From Snodgrassella alvi_G (GTDB lineage Bacteria; Pseudomonadota; Gammaproteobacteria; Burkholderiales; Neisseriaceae): DNA of 42,579 nucleotides. Each line of letters starts with the position of its first letter. Position 1 is the first letter of the stretch. The stretch covers positions 1-42,579 of the forward strand of contig CAMLCH010000019.1 in assembly GCA_946478525.1 (NCBI GenBank), given 5' to 3'. The notes beneath the pieces are model-generated. The model did no database searches. It saw nothing but the letters and a program-made list of their open reading frames with translations, and was not told the origin of the DNA. This document shows, in pieces, positions 27,189 through 33,615 of this stretch. A program made the position numbers and the translations under genes.

Positions 27189-27683
27189 CTAAGCAGCAGT
27201 AAGTAGTTTGCTTAACAACTGCTGCAATTGCCCACATTCCTGTTTCGATAAAGCTGACCAGATACGATGATGCACCTCATTAGTTTCAGGACTCACCTTC
27301 TGAATCAACTGTTCACCTGCATCAGTTAACCTCAGCATAATCTTGCGACGATCTACCGGATGGGTGGTACGAGTAATCCATTTATTCTGCACCAGTTCAT
27401 CAGACAAACGTGTTGCACTGGTTCGGGTTAAATGCAGAATATCGCTTAATTCTGAGGGTAAAATTTCATGGTTGGGACGTGCATACGTCGCCAGTAAGGC
27501 ATGCCACAAACTTTCAGATAAATTATGACGATGCAAACGTGCATTAAGTTCACTGTGAATACTGGTATGAACAAGACGTATTAATCTGCTAAGCATCACC
27601 AGTTCAACATTCAGGCTGGGCATTTTTACGGCCAGCGCCCCTAACATAGCTTCCAGTTGTGGAGCAGGAAGAGAATGGCTCAT
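27189..27683 (-). CDS. emrR: MarR-family repressor EmrR/MprA
   Basis: 164-residue winged-helix regulator, first gene of the operon and its likely autorepressor. Pattern agreement with E. coli EmrR: LPSELSDILHLTRTSATRLSDELVQNKWITR (helix-turn-helix), HPVDRRKIMLRLTDAGEQLI (wing, with the conserved DRR) and RIWSALSKQECGQLQQLLSKLL. EmrR releases DNA on binding hydrophobic drugs. The frame extends to 27746, but ATG 27683 with AGAGGGA 9 bases upstream is the convincing start. A candidate operator lies just upstream at 27721-27743. It is less like neisserial FarR than EmrR. Confidence 0.93.
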   Translation of the reverse strand: MSHSLPAPQLEAMLGALAVKMPSLNVELVMLSRLIRLVHTSIHSELNARLHRHNLSESLWHALLATYARPNHEILPSELSDILHLTRTSATRLSDELVQNKWITRTTHPVDRRKIMLRLTDAGEQLIQKVSPETNEVHHRIWSALSKQECGQLQQLLSKLLTAA

Positions 27684-27720
27684 TATTATATTCCCTCTAT
27701 ATCTTGATAAATAAACCATT

Positions 27721-27743
27721 ATAATAATTAACAGGCTTATTAT
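27721..27743 (-). promoter_or_regulatory. candidate EmrR operator
   Basis: Inverted repeat ATAATAA-N9-TTATTAT, centred about 50 bases upstream of the emrR start. The size and position suit MarR-type autoregulation. The sequence is simple AT, so chance cannot be excluded in this genome. Confidence 0.45.
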
Positions 27744-27746
27744 CAA

Positions 27747-28436
27747 TGAGGTTTATATTTTGCCATAAAAAATTATACCCAAAAAAACCAATTAAATTAT
27801 TTGTTTAATTTAACCACCTTCAGCATAATATTGCACACCACTTCCCTACTTGCTACTTTAATAAGTCGAAAAAACATAAAGTGGTAATTGTCAAAAGATA
27901 ATCACCAGATACCCATAATGAATTCAGATTCAGAAAGATAGTAATCGCTATCCAAAACCCAGCCATCTAGATTCATCTTCAGATAACAATTAGAGACATG
28001 CAGCTGAATAATCTTAGCTGGCTGCCTGCTCTATTTTGCTCCAACCCATCAGCAGCAGAATTGGTCTTTACAAATAAATTATATTTAATAACACATTAAA
28101 GCTTAAGCCACTTTCGTTTTATTTACATCTTATTAATCAAGCAGTAATTTTGTATAAATTAACAGCATAATGTTTACACAATCTAAGCAGACAATTGCAT
28201 GAAACGTCAATACAAAAACATAAATTTCTTAGCAATTACCACCGAAATAGCTTGACTTAGTCAGCTCATACACAACCTAATTAAGTCACCAAATAGCATA
28301 AAAATCGGATTATATTTACGCTGACAACATCAAAATAATTAAATTAGCATTAACCAAACCCACACCTGACAATGTGTAGACTCCTAGCGCAAAAATGAGT
28401 TAATCATTTAATGCAAAACAAATAATTTTCACCAAC
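27747..28436. other. AT-rich intergenic stretch
   Basis: About 690 bases between the emr operon start and the metK terminator. No supported frame on either strand; no RNA gene recognised. The promoter of emrR should be at the left end. Confidence 0.45.
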
Positions 28437-28473
28437 TAAAATAAAACAGGCTGCCATAATTGACAGCCTGTTT
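28437..28473 (-). terminator. metK terminator
   Basis: Stem AAACAGGCTG/CAGCCTGTTT (28444-28453 with 28464-28473) and a 10-base loop, followed on the minus strand by TTTTATTTTAG. It lies 12 bases past the metK stop. Confidence 0.92.
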
Positions 28474-28485
28474 AAAGTTAATCAT

Positions 28486-29655
28486 TTAAATACCTGCAGC
28501 CTGACGCAACAACTCCGCTTTATCAGTGCATTCCCAGGTAAATTCAGGTTCTTCGCGTCCAAAATGACCATAAGCCGCGGTTTTAGCATAAATTGGTCGT
28601 TGTAAATCCAACATTTTAATAATTCCTTTCGGACGCAAATCAAAATGCTGTTGCACAATTTCAATCAGCTTTTCTTCATTAATTTTGCCTGTACCAAAGG
28701 TATCAATCGCGATAGAAGTAGGCTCAGCAATACCAATTGCATATGAAATTTGTATCTGGCACTGACTGGCCAAGCCTGCAGCAACGATATTTTTAGCTAC
28801 ATATCGACAAGCATAAGCAGCAGAACGATCAACCTTAGTTGGATCTTTACCGGAGAATGCACCACCACCATGCGGAGCAGCCCCGCCATATGTATCAACA
28901 ATAATCTTGCGACCCGTTAAACCACAATCCCCTTGTGGTCCGCCAATCACAAAACGACCAGTTGGGTTAATCAAATATTTAGTGTCAGCAGTCAACATTT
29001 GAGCTGGTAGTACTGGTTCAATAATATATTTTTTTACAGCAGCAATCAGTTCATCACGTTCTATATGTGGCTCATGTTGCGTTGACAATACCACAGTATC
29101 AATACGCTTAACTTTGCCGGTCTCACTGTCGTACACACAGGTTAGCTGAGCCTTAGCATCAGGACGCAACCATGGCAACTCACCACTTTTGCGCACTTCG
29201 CTCTGCCGTTGCATCAAACGATGGGCATAATAAATCGCAAACGGCATCATAGTAGGTGTTTCATCACAGGCGTATCCAAACATTAAGCCCTGATCTCCTG
29301 CGCCCATATCCAGATCAACACCTTCACCTTCATTAACCCCCTGAGCTATGTCAGGCGATTGCGCATCGTAACATACCATGACCGCGCAACCATTGGCATC
29401 AAAGCCTAACTCAGATGAATTGTAGCCAATACGTTTAATGGTATCACGGGCTACCTGAATATAATTAATATGTGCTCGCGTAGATATTTCGCCGGCCAAA
29501 ACACATAAACCAGTGTTTACTAGCGTTTCAGCAGCTACACGCGCATACGGATCCTGGGTCAGGATCGCGTCTAAAATAGAATCGGAGATTTGGTCAGCAA
29601 CTTTATCCGGATGACCTTCAGAAACCGATTCAGAAGTAAACAGAAATTCACTCAT
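28486..29655 (-). CDS. metK: S-adenosylmethionine synthetase
   Basis: 389-residue cytosolic enzyme making S-adenosylmethionine from methionine and ATP. All three signature stretches are present: the N-terminal SVSEGHPDKVADQISD (catalytic His about 15), GAGDQGLMFGYA (about 117-128), and GGGAFSGKDPTKVDRSAAY in the C-terminal third. The frame is open to 29706, but ATG 29655 (MSEFLFTSES) is the standard family start; the extra 17 residues upstream are intergenic. Divergent from the LpxL2-type gene with 109 bases between the two starts, so promoters in this gap probably face both ways. No SAM riboswitch is visible in the short leader. Confidence 0.98.
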   Translation of the reverse strand: MSEFLFTSESVSEGHPDKVADQISDSILDAILTQDPYARVAAETLVNTGLCVLAGEISTRAHINYIQVARDTIKRIGYNSSELGFDANGCAVMVCYDAQSPDIAQGVNEGEGVDLDMGAGDQGLMFGYACDETPTMMPFAIYYAHRLMQRQSEVRKSGELPWLRPDAKAQLTCVYDSETGKVKRIDTVVLSTQHEPHIERDELIAAVKKYIIEPVLPAQMLTADTKYLINPTGRFVIGGPQGDCGLTGRKIIVDTYGGAAPHGGGAFSGKDPTKVDRSAAYACRYVAKNIVAAGLASQCQIQISYAIGIAEPTSIAIDTFGTGKINEEKLIEIVQQHFDLRPKGIIKMLDLQRPIYAKTAAYGHFGREEPEFTWECTDKAELLRQAAGI

Positions 29656-29764
29656 AATTTGCGGATACTTTCTGACAAAAATACAAAATACATGCTTAAT
29701 GCACATTTATCGGGTGCTTTTGTTACAATGTCATCCAAATTTTTTAGTTTGAGATTTGAAACAG

Positions 29765-30643
29765 ATGCAAAAGCTGGTATATATACTATTTTCCCTTTTG
29801 GCATTAATTCCCTTACCACTCTTACAGGGCTTGGGTTCATTACTAGGTCGTCTTGGTTTTCACCTCGCCAGTAATGAGCGCAAACGCGCAACCGAAAACA
29901 TTCATTCTAGCAAACTTACCGCTAACGACCAAGACACAGAAAAACTTGTCAAAGCAGTCTTTGCCGAAACCATGAAAAGCGGACTGGAACTAACCATTGC
30001 TTGGACGCGCTCCAGTAAGCACATTGTATCATTATTTAAAGAGGTCTATGGCTGGGAACACATTGAAGCAGCTGTTAATAAAGGGGAAGGGCTACTGCTT
30101 ATTACACCTCATTTAGGCAATTATGATCTGGCAGGCCGTTATTTAAGTGAAAAACTACCATTTCCGCTCACCGCCATGTATCGGCCACCCAAAATCAGCT
30201 GGCTGGAAAGTGTCATGAATAATGGTCGCGTTCGCGATAATGGCTATACTGCACCGGCCAATATGCAGGGCGTTAAGCAAGTGGTGCGCGCCCTGAAAAA
30301 TCATGAAGCTACTATCGTTTTGCCTGATCAGGTACCCGGAGAGGGTGAAGGTGTGTGGGCAAATTTTTTCGGACGTCCCGCTTATACCATGACACTAGCT
30401 TCAAGACTGGCAATGATGCCGAAGGTAACCCCTTTATTTTTCTGCGGAGAACGCCTGTCTAAAGGACGTGGTTTTGCGCTGCACATCGCCCCGTTGGAAG
30501 GTAGCTTAACCGGCAACCGTGAACAGGACGCACAAATTATTAATAATAACGTGGAAAAATGGGTAACACGTTTTCCAAGCCAGTACCTGTTTGGCTACAA
30601 CCGATACAAACATCGCGGTAATAAACCACTGGAAAATATTTAA
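29765..30643 (+). CDS. lpxL2: lipid A late acyltransferase, LpxL2/HtrB type
   Basis: 292 residues from ATG 29765 (the frame also opens at TTG 29756). N-terminal hydrophobic anchor (about 4-30), catalytic HX4D motif in LLLITPHLGNYDLAG, then AMYRPPKISWLE, GVKQVVRALKNHEATIVLPDQVPGEGEGVWANFFGRPAYTMTLASRLA and the C-terminal NNNVEKWVTRFPSQYLFGYNRYKHR, all typical of LpxL/LpxM acyltransferases. Together with the LpxL1-type enzyme at 21371 it gives the pair needed for a hexa-acylated lipid A. In Neisseria, as I recall, lpxL2 also sits beside metK, which supports the assignment. No terminator with a T-run follows directly. Confidence 0.92.
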   Translation: MQKLVYILFSLLALIPLPLLQGLGSLLGRLGFHLASNERKRATENIHSSKLTANDQDTEKLVKAVFAETMKSGLELTIAWTRSSKHIVSLFKEVYGWEHIEAAVNKGEGLLLITPHLGNYDLAGRYLSEKLPFPLTAMYRPPKISWLESVMNNGRVRDNGYTAPANMQGVKQVVRALKNHEATIVLPDQVPGEGEGVWANFFGRPAYTMTLASRLAMMPKVTPLFFCGERLSKGRGFALHIAPLEGSLTGNREQDAQIINNNVEKWVTRFPSQYLFGYNRYKHRGNKPLENI

Positions 30644-31023
30644 TGAACTTATATCCCCAAACTGCACCCAAGAATAAAGTCATATAAATTAAAAAATTTC
30701 ATGTATATATGAAATTAATTCATATTAGAGCATAATTCAAAATTTTACCTTATATATTAACAAACTAATATTTTTTGAATTATAAATCATGATATGAATA
30801 ATATAGTTAATTTTGAATTTACAGTTTTATACCTATATATTCTGCATTATAAAATTGTTATCGTTAATTTCCATATTTCATGCAATAAATACGTTTCGAT
30901 TTTAGCGGCTAAAATATTTAATCATATTTCAATTTTTCAATTGAAATTTTAGCAGCTAAAATTAGATAATTTTATATAAAGTATTACTCTTATAGAATGT
31001 AATTAAAACAATTAAATTTTTTT
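30644..31023. other. very AT-rich stretch with two matching palindromes
   Basis: No gene supported. Two 15-base palindromes with the same arms occur at 30900-30914 (TTTTAGCGGCTAAAA) and 30947-30961 (TTTTAGCAGCTAAAA), 47 bases apart centre to centre. Smaller inverted repeats lie at about 30696-30717 (AATTTCAT...ATGAAATT) and between the pair (TTTCAATTGAAA). They could be protein-binding sites or part of a structured RNA; no function is assigned. Confidence 0.45.
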
Positions 31024-31080
31024 AATTAATTAGAAACCCCCTCTATACATATAAAGTATAGAGGGGGTTTCTAATTAATT
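31024..31080. repeat. 25-bp perfect inverted repeat
   Basis: Left arm 31024-31048 and right arm 31056-31080 are perfectly complementary over 25 bases around a 7-base loop (ATATAAA), with a GC-rich core (ACCCCC / GGGGGT). The right arm contains the stop codon of the small minus-strand gene. Neither side carries the T-run of a classical Rho-independent terminator, although the stem itself is strong enough to stop or protect transcripts. Confidence 0.9.
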
Positions 31081-31221
31081 ATATCCCGAACGTGGTCGCC
31101 TCCTATAATGCGTACAAACATTTTCATAATGACCATAGCGGAAACGTGTATAACCTCGTACTAAAACTAAATCTTTTAAATTCAAATAATTACAAAAACT
31201 CTTAGTATATTTATACGACAT
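31075..31221 (-). CDS. small basic Tyr/Arg-rich protein (48 aa)
   Basis: ATG at 31221 with AGGAG seven bases upstream opens a 48-codon frame (MSYKYTKSFCNYL...RRRPRSGYN) ending in TAA inside the right arm of a 25-bp inverted repeat. The product is strongly basic and rich in Tyr and Arg. Its second half, VRGYTRFRYGHYENVCTHYRRRP, recalls the short xGYxRxxGxYxxxHxRxxP motif that ends many small proteins of unknown role. It has no signal peptide or membrane helix. It lies 180 bases downstream of, and in the same direction as, the winged-helix-like gene. The strong ribosome binding site argues it is real; function unknown. Confidence 0.65.
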   Translation of the reverse strand: MSYKYTKSFCNYLNLKDLVLVRGYTRFRYGHYENVCTHYRRRPRSGYN

Positions 31222-31401
31222 ATAAATACTCCTATTCTCCATCAATTACGATTGAGATAGAATAGACAAGAGTAAATAATTAATGTAGACTTACTAATGT
31301 TGTATAGTTAGTAAGAGTGCAAAATTATCTTGCCTTTTACAGAAGATGGAGAATAATTCCGTCTACCTCTCGAACTCAGTGAAGCTGCTACTTCACTGAG
31401 T
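31222..31401. other. structured intergenic region with several inverted repeats
   Basis: 180 bases between two minus-strand genes contain an imperfect inverted repeat CTATTCT...AGAATAG (31232-31265), CTTACTAA...TTAGTAAG (31290-31297 with 31308-31315), an 11-base inverted pair TATTCTCCATC / GATGGAGAATA (31233-31243 with 31345-31355), and the left part of the 13-bp stem at 31372. The density of dyads suggests a structured leader or small RNA. No known RNA family is recognised. Confidence 0.45.
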
Positions 31402-31403
31402 TC
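31372..31403. repeat. 13-bp perfect stem-loop at the end of the winged-helix gene
   Basis: GAACTCAGTGAAG (31372-31384) pairs with CTTCACTGAGTTC (31391-31403) around a 6-base loop. It overlaps the stop codon (31402-31404) of the minus-strand gene. Like the 25-bp repeat after the next gene, it has no T-run. Confidence 0.85.
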
Positions 31404-31944
31404 ATCCTAAATTTGATTCCTTATTCGATTCATATTGAATTTCCCGATTAGTCGTGTATAACCCTTTACGTCCAGGGACAGAAAACAAAATATCTTTTTT
31501 TACCATTCTGTATAATCTATTATTAAGATTAGATCTGCTGTACGTTATTCCTGTATGAATTTTTAATGCAATCAATAAATTATTTATACTTATCCTTTTA
31601 CCTTTTGCTTTATCAATAAGATTTAATACATCAATTTCAAATTTATCTGTATCTGTCAAACTTATTTCATCTTTCAAATCTTCTGGTATTAACCTGACAG
31701 CAAAAGGGCTGAGAGATTCTGGATTATTTAAAAGATCATCCAATAGATTATTATCATTTAAATCACATCCATTATCTACCGGATCGGTTTCCGCTATATA
31801 ATCTTGAAGCCCTAAAAATAACTCTAACAATGATCTGCAATGAGAAATGGGAAATGGGACTTCATCAATATCTTTTTCTATTGTCTTTTGCAAATTAGAA
31901 ATAGCCAGATCCAATTCTGTTTTTAACTTTTGTATATTAGACAC
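31402..31944 (-). CDS. hypothetical protein with winged-helix-like C-terminus
   Basis: 180-residue soluble, acidic protein. The N-terminal part (1-30) is helical and may form a coiled coil. The middle (about 50-105) is rich in Asp, Asn and Leu. The C-terminal part (about 115-165: KGKRISINNLLIALKIHTGITYSRSNLNNRLYRMVKKDILFSVPGRKGLY) has the helix spacing and a basic wing-like end of a winged helix, so DNA binding is possible. The start is a GTG at 31944 with GGTGAGGGG immediately upstream; no ATG occurs until far downstream. High AT content and lack of recognisable relatives suggest accessory DNA. Function unknown. Confidence 0.65.
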   Translation of the reverse strand: MSNIQKLKTELDLAISNLQKTIEKDIDEVPFPISHCRSLLELFLGLQDYIAETDPVDNGCDLNDNNLLDDLLNNPESLSPFAVRLIPEDLKDEISLTDTDKFEIDVLNLIDKAKGKRISINNLLIALKIHTGITYSRSNLNNRLYRMVKKDILFSVPGRKGLYTTNREIQYESNKESNLG

Positions 31945-32580
31945 AGCCCCTCACCATAATAAATAAACATTAACAAAAATAATCAAAATAAAATTATATT
32001 TTCGATTTTTTTGCATTATATAAATCTCTCATTATTTGGTCAATATATCAAATATGAGAAATTAGTGATTTTATAGCAGTGCTATTTAAGATAAATGCAA
32101 TATATGTGCAATTTTAAATTCAAAATAAACATGAATCCTATGGTCTAATATTAAGTATATTATTTTTATTTAAAAAAATCAATAATTTATATAAAGATAA
32201 CTTTAGATTAACATTAAGGCAATATTTTTGAGAATTTTAAACCACAATAATAATTTTGCTTATTTCTTTCATGTAAATTTATGTAATACTCTGTTTTTTC
32301 TTTACCATAGGTCAAAATGTCCTCTTTGTTTAATATAATTTTCAGAATCTCTATATAAAGATAATCCATAAAAATAAAAAAAATAAAAATAAAAAAAATT
32401 TTTTTTAACTCACACAAATCACAACTGTGATTTTTTTATTTATGAAATTTTCTTCTATTTCACCAATAGATCTATTCTTCCACATCTCCTCTTAAACTCT
32501 CCCATTTAATATTGATTCTATTGATCTCTAATTACTTTTGCATAATTTTTAAATAACAAGTAATATAATTTATTAATTCA
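31945..32580. other. AT-rich stretch, no supported gene
   Basis: A 67-codon minus-strand frame (32214-32417) lacks a ribosome binding site, begins at a GTG and is dominated by low-complexity AAA/TTT/ATT codons, so I do not call it. A short palindrome AAATCACA-AC-TGTGATTT followed by Ts (32416-32437) looks terminator-like on the plus strand, but no gene reads into it. Confidence 0.4.
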
Positions 32581-32585
32581 ATTAC

Positions 32586-32616
32586 AAAAAAAAAAGAGCC
32601 ATATCGGCTCTTTTTT
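32586..32616 (-). terminator. terminator of the rplM-rpsI operon
   Basis: Stem AAAAAAGAGCC / GGCTCTTTTTT with a 5-base loop; on the minus strand it ends in a run of ten Ts. It lies about 40 bases after rpsI. Confidence 0.93.
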
Positions 32617-32653
32617 CTGAATTCGTAAACTGCTTAAAATACAATAATACAGA

Positions 32654-33046
32654 TTAACGTTTAGAGAATTGTTTAGCACGGCGTGCTTTGCGCAGACCAA
32701 ATTTCTTACGTTCTACTTTACGTGCATCGCGAGTAACCAGACCAGCAGCAGCCAAAGTAGGTTTCAAAGCTGCATCATAATCAATCAGCGCACGAGTAAT
32801 GCCATGACGAATGGCACCAGATTGTCCGGTTTCACCTCCGCCAACTACATTTACTTTGATGTCAAAAGCTTCCAGATTCTCAGTCAACACCAATGGTTGA
32901 CGAACAATCATACGACCAGTTTCACGACCAAAAAACTCATCCAGTGGACGACCATTTACGATGATCTGACCGTTACCCTTTTGCAGGAAAACTCGAGCCA
33001 CTGAACTTTTGCGGCGACCCGTGCCGTAGTAATATTTACCGTTCAT
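32654..33046 (-). CDS. rpsI: 30S ribosomal protein S9
   Basis: 130 residues, standard length. YYGTGRRKSSVARVFL at the start, GGGETGQSGAIRHGITRALI in the middle and the basic C-terminal tail RKKFGLRKARRAKQFSKR, whose end reaches the P-site tRNA, are all diagnostic. AAGGA lies 6 bases before ATG 33046. Follows rplM by 9 bases, the universal L13-S9 operon. Confidence 0.99.
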   Translation of the reverse strand: MNGKYYYGTGRRKSSVARVFLQKGNGQIIVNGRPLDEFFGRETGRMIVRQPLVLTENLEAFDIKVNVVGGGETGQSGAIRHGITRALIDYDAALKPTLAAAGLVTRDARKVERKKFGLRKARRAKQFSKR

Positions 33047-33055
33047 TGTGTGTCC

Positions 33056-33484
33056 TTAGATTTCCAAAACTTTAGGTTGTTGAGCAGCATGAGCATGTTC
33101 TGCAGTAGCATATACTTTCAGTTTTTTGATCATGGCATAGCCCAGTGGGCCTTTAGGCAACATACCTTTAACGGCTTTTTCCAACGCACGACCAGGAAAC
33201 TGATTTTGCATTTCAGCAAAGGTACGCTCATAAATGCCACCAGGATAACCTGAATGACGGTAGTATTTTTTGTCAGTATGTTTTTGACCAGTTACACGCA
33301 GTTTATCGGCATTAATTACGATGATGTAATCGCCGGTATCAACATGCGGTGTGTATTCTGGCTTATGTTTGCCACGAAGACGGCGAGCAATTTCTGCAGC
33401 CAGACGACCAAGAACTTTGTCTTGGGCATCAACTACATACCAATCGCGCTTCACCTCATGCGGCTTAGCTGAAAAGGTTTTCAT
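33056..33484 (-). CDS. rplM: 50S ribosomal protein L13
   Basis: 142 residues, standard length. Diagnostic stretches are WYVVDAQDKVLGRLAAEIARRLRGKHKPEYTPHVDTGDYIIVINADK, KKYYRHSGYPGG and AVKGMLPKGPLGYAMIKKLKVYATAEHAHAAQQP. First gene of the rplM-rpsI operon, driven by the near-consensus promoter at 33520-33548. dinG lies upstream on the same strand but is separated by this promoter. Confidence 0.99.
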   Translation of the reverse strand: MKTFSAKPHEVKRDWYVVDAQDKVLGRLAAEIARRLRGKHKPEYTPHVDTGDYIIVINADKLRVTGQKHTDKKYYRHSGYPGGIYERTFAEMQNQFPGRALEKAVKGMLPKGPLGYAMIKKLKVYATAEHAHAAQQPKVLEI

Positions 33485-33519
33485 AGGAGCTAATCCAGAT
33501 AAATATACGAAAGCTTCTA

Positions 33520-33548
33520 ATATTAAAGATTAATCAATCAATTGTCAA
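33520..33548 (-). promoter_or_regulatory. sigma-70 promoter of rplM-rpsI
   Basis: On the minus strand TTGACA (33548-33543) is separated by exactly 17 bases from TAATAT (33525-33520), with the rplM start 36 bases further on. A perfect -35 and a one-mismatch -10 with ideal spacing fit a strongly expressed ribosomal protein operon. Confidence 0.85.
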
Positions 33549-33615
33549 TTACTGTTCTTCAAAGATATGACAATGCCTATCAGCTTTTTTGCCAGTAAAA
33601 ACACCCTTCCTGAAC

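Noticed and set aside
30696..30961. Cluster of short AT palindromes as a CRISPR or phage attachment region
   Set aside because: Repeats are not regularly spaced and not direct. No cas, integrase or tRNA gene is nearby.
32214..32417. 67-codon minus-strand frame, hydrophobic N-terminus
   Set aside because: GTG start without a ribosome binding site, low-complexity A/T codons that mimic a membrane helix, and no coherent domain; most likely chance in AT-rich DNA.
32416..32437. Palindrome AAATCACA-AC-TGTGATTT with Ts as a terminator
   Set aside because: No plus-strand gene precedes it. The short AT-rich dyad could be chance.
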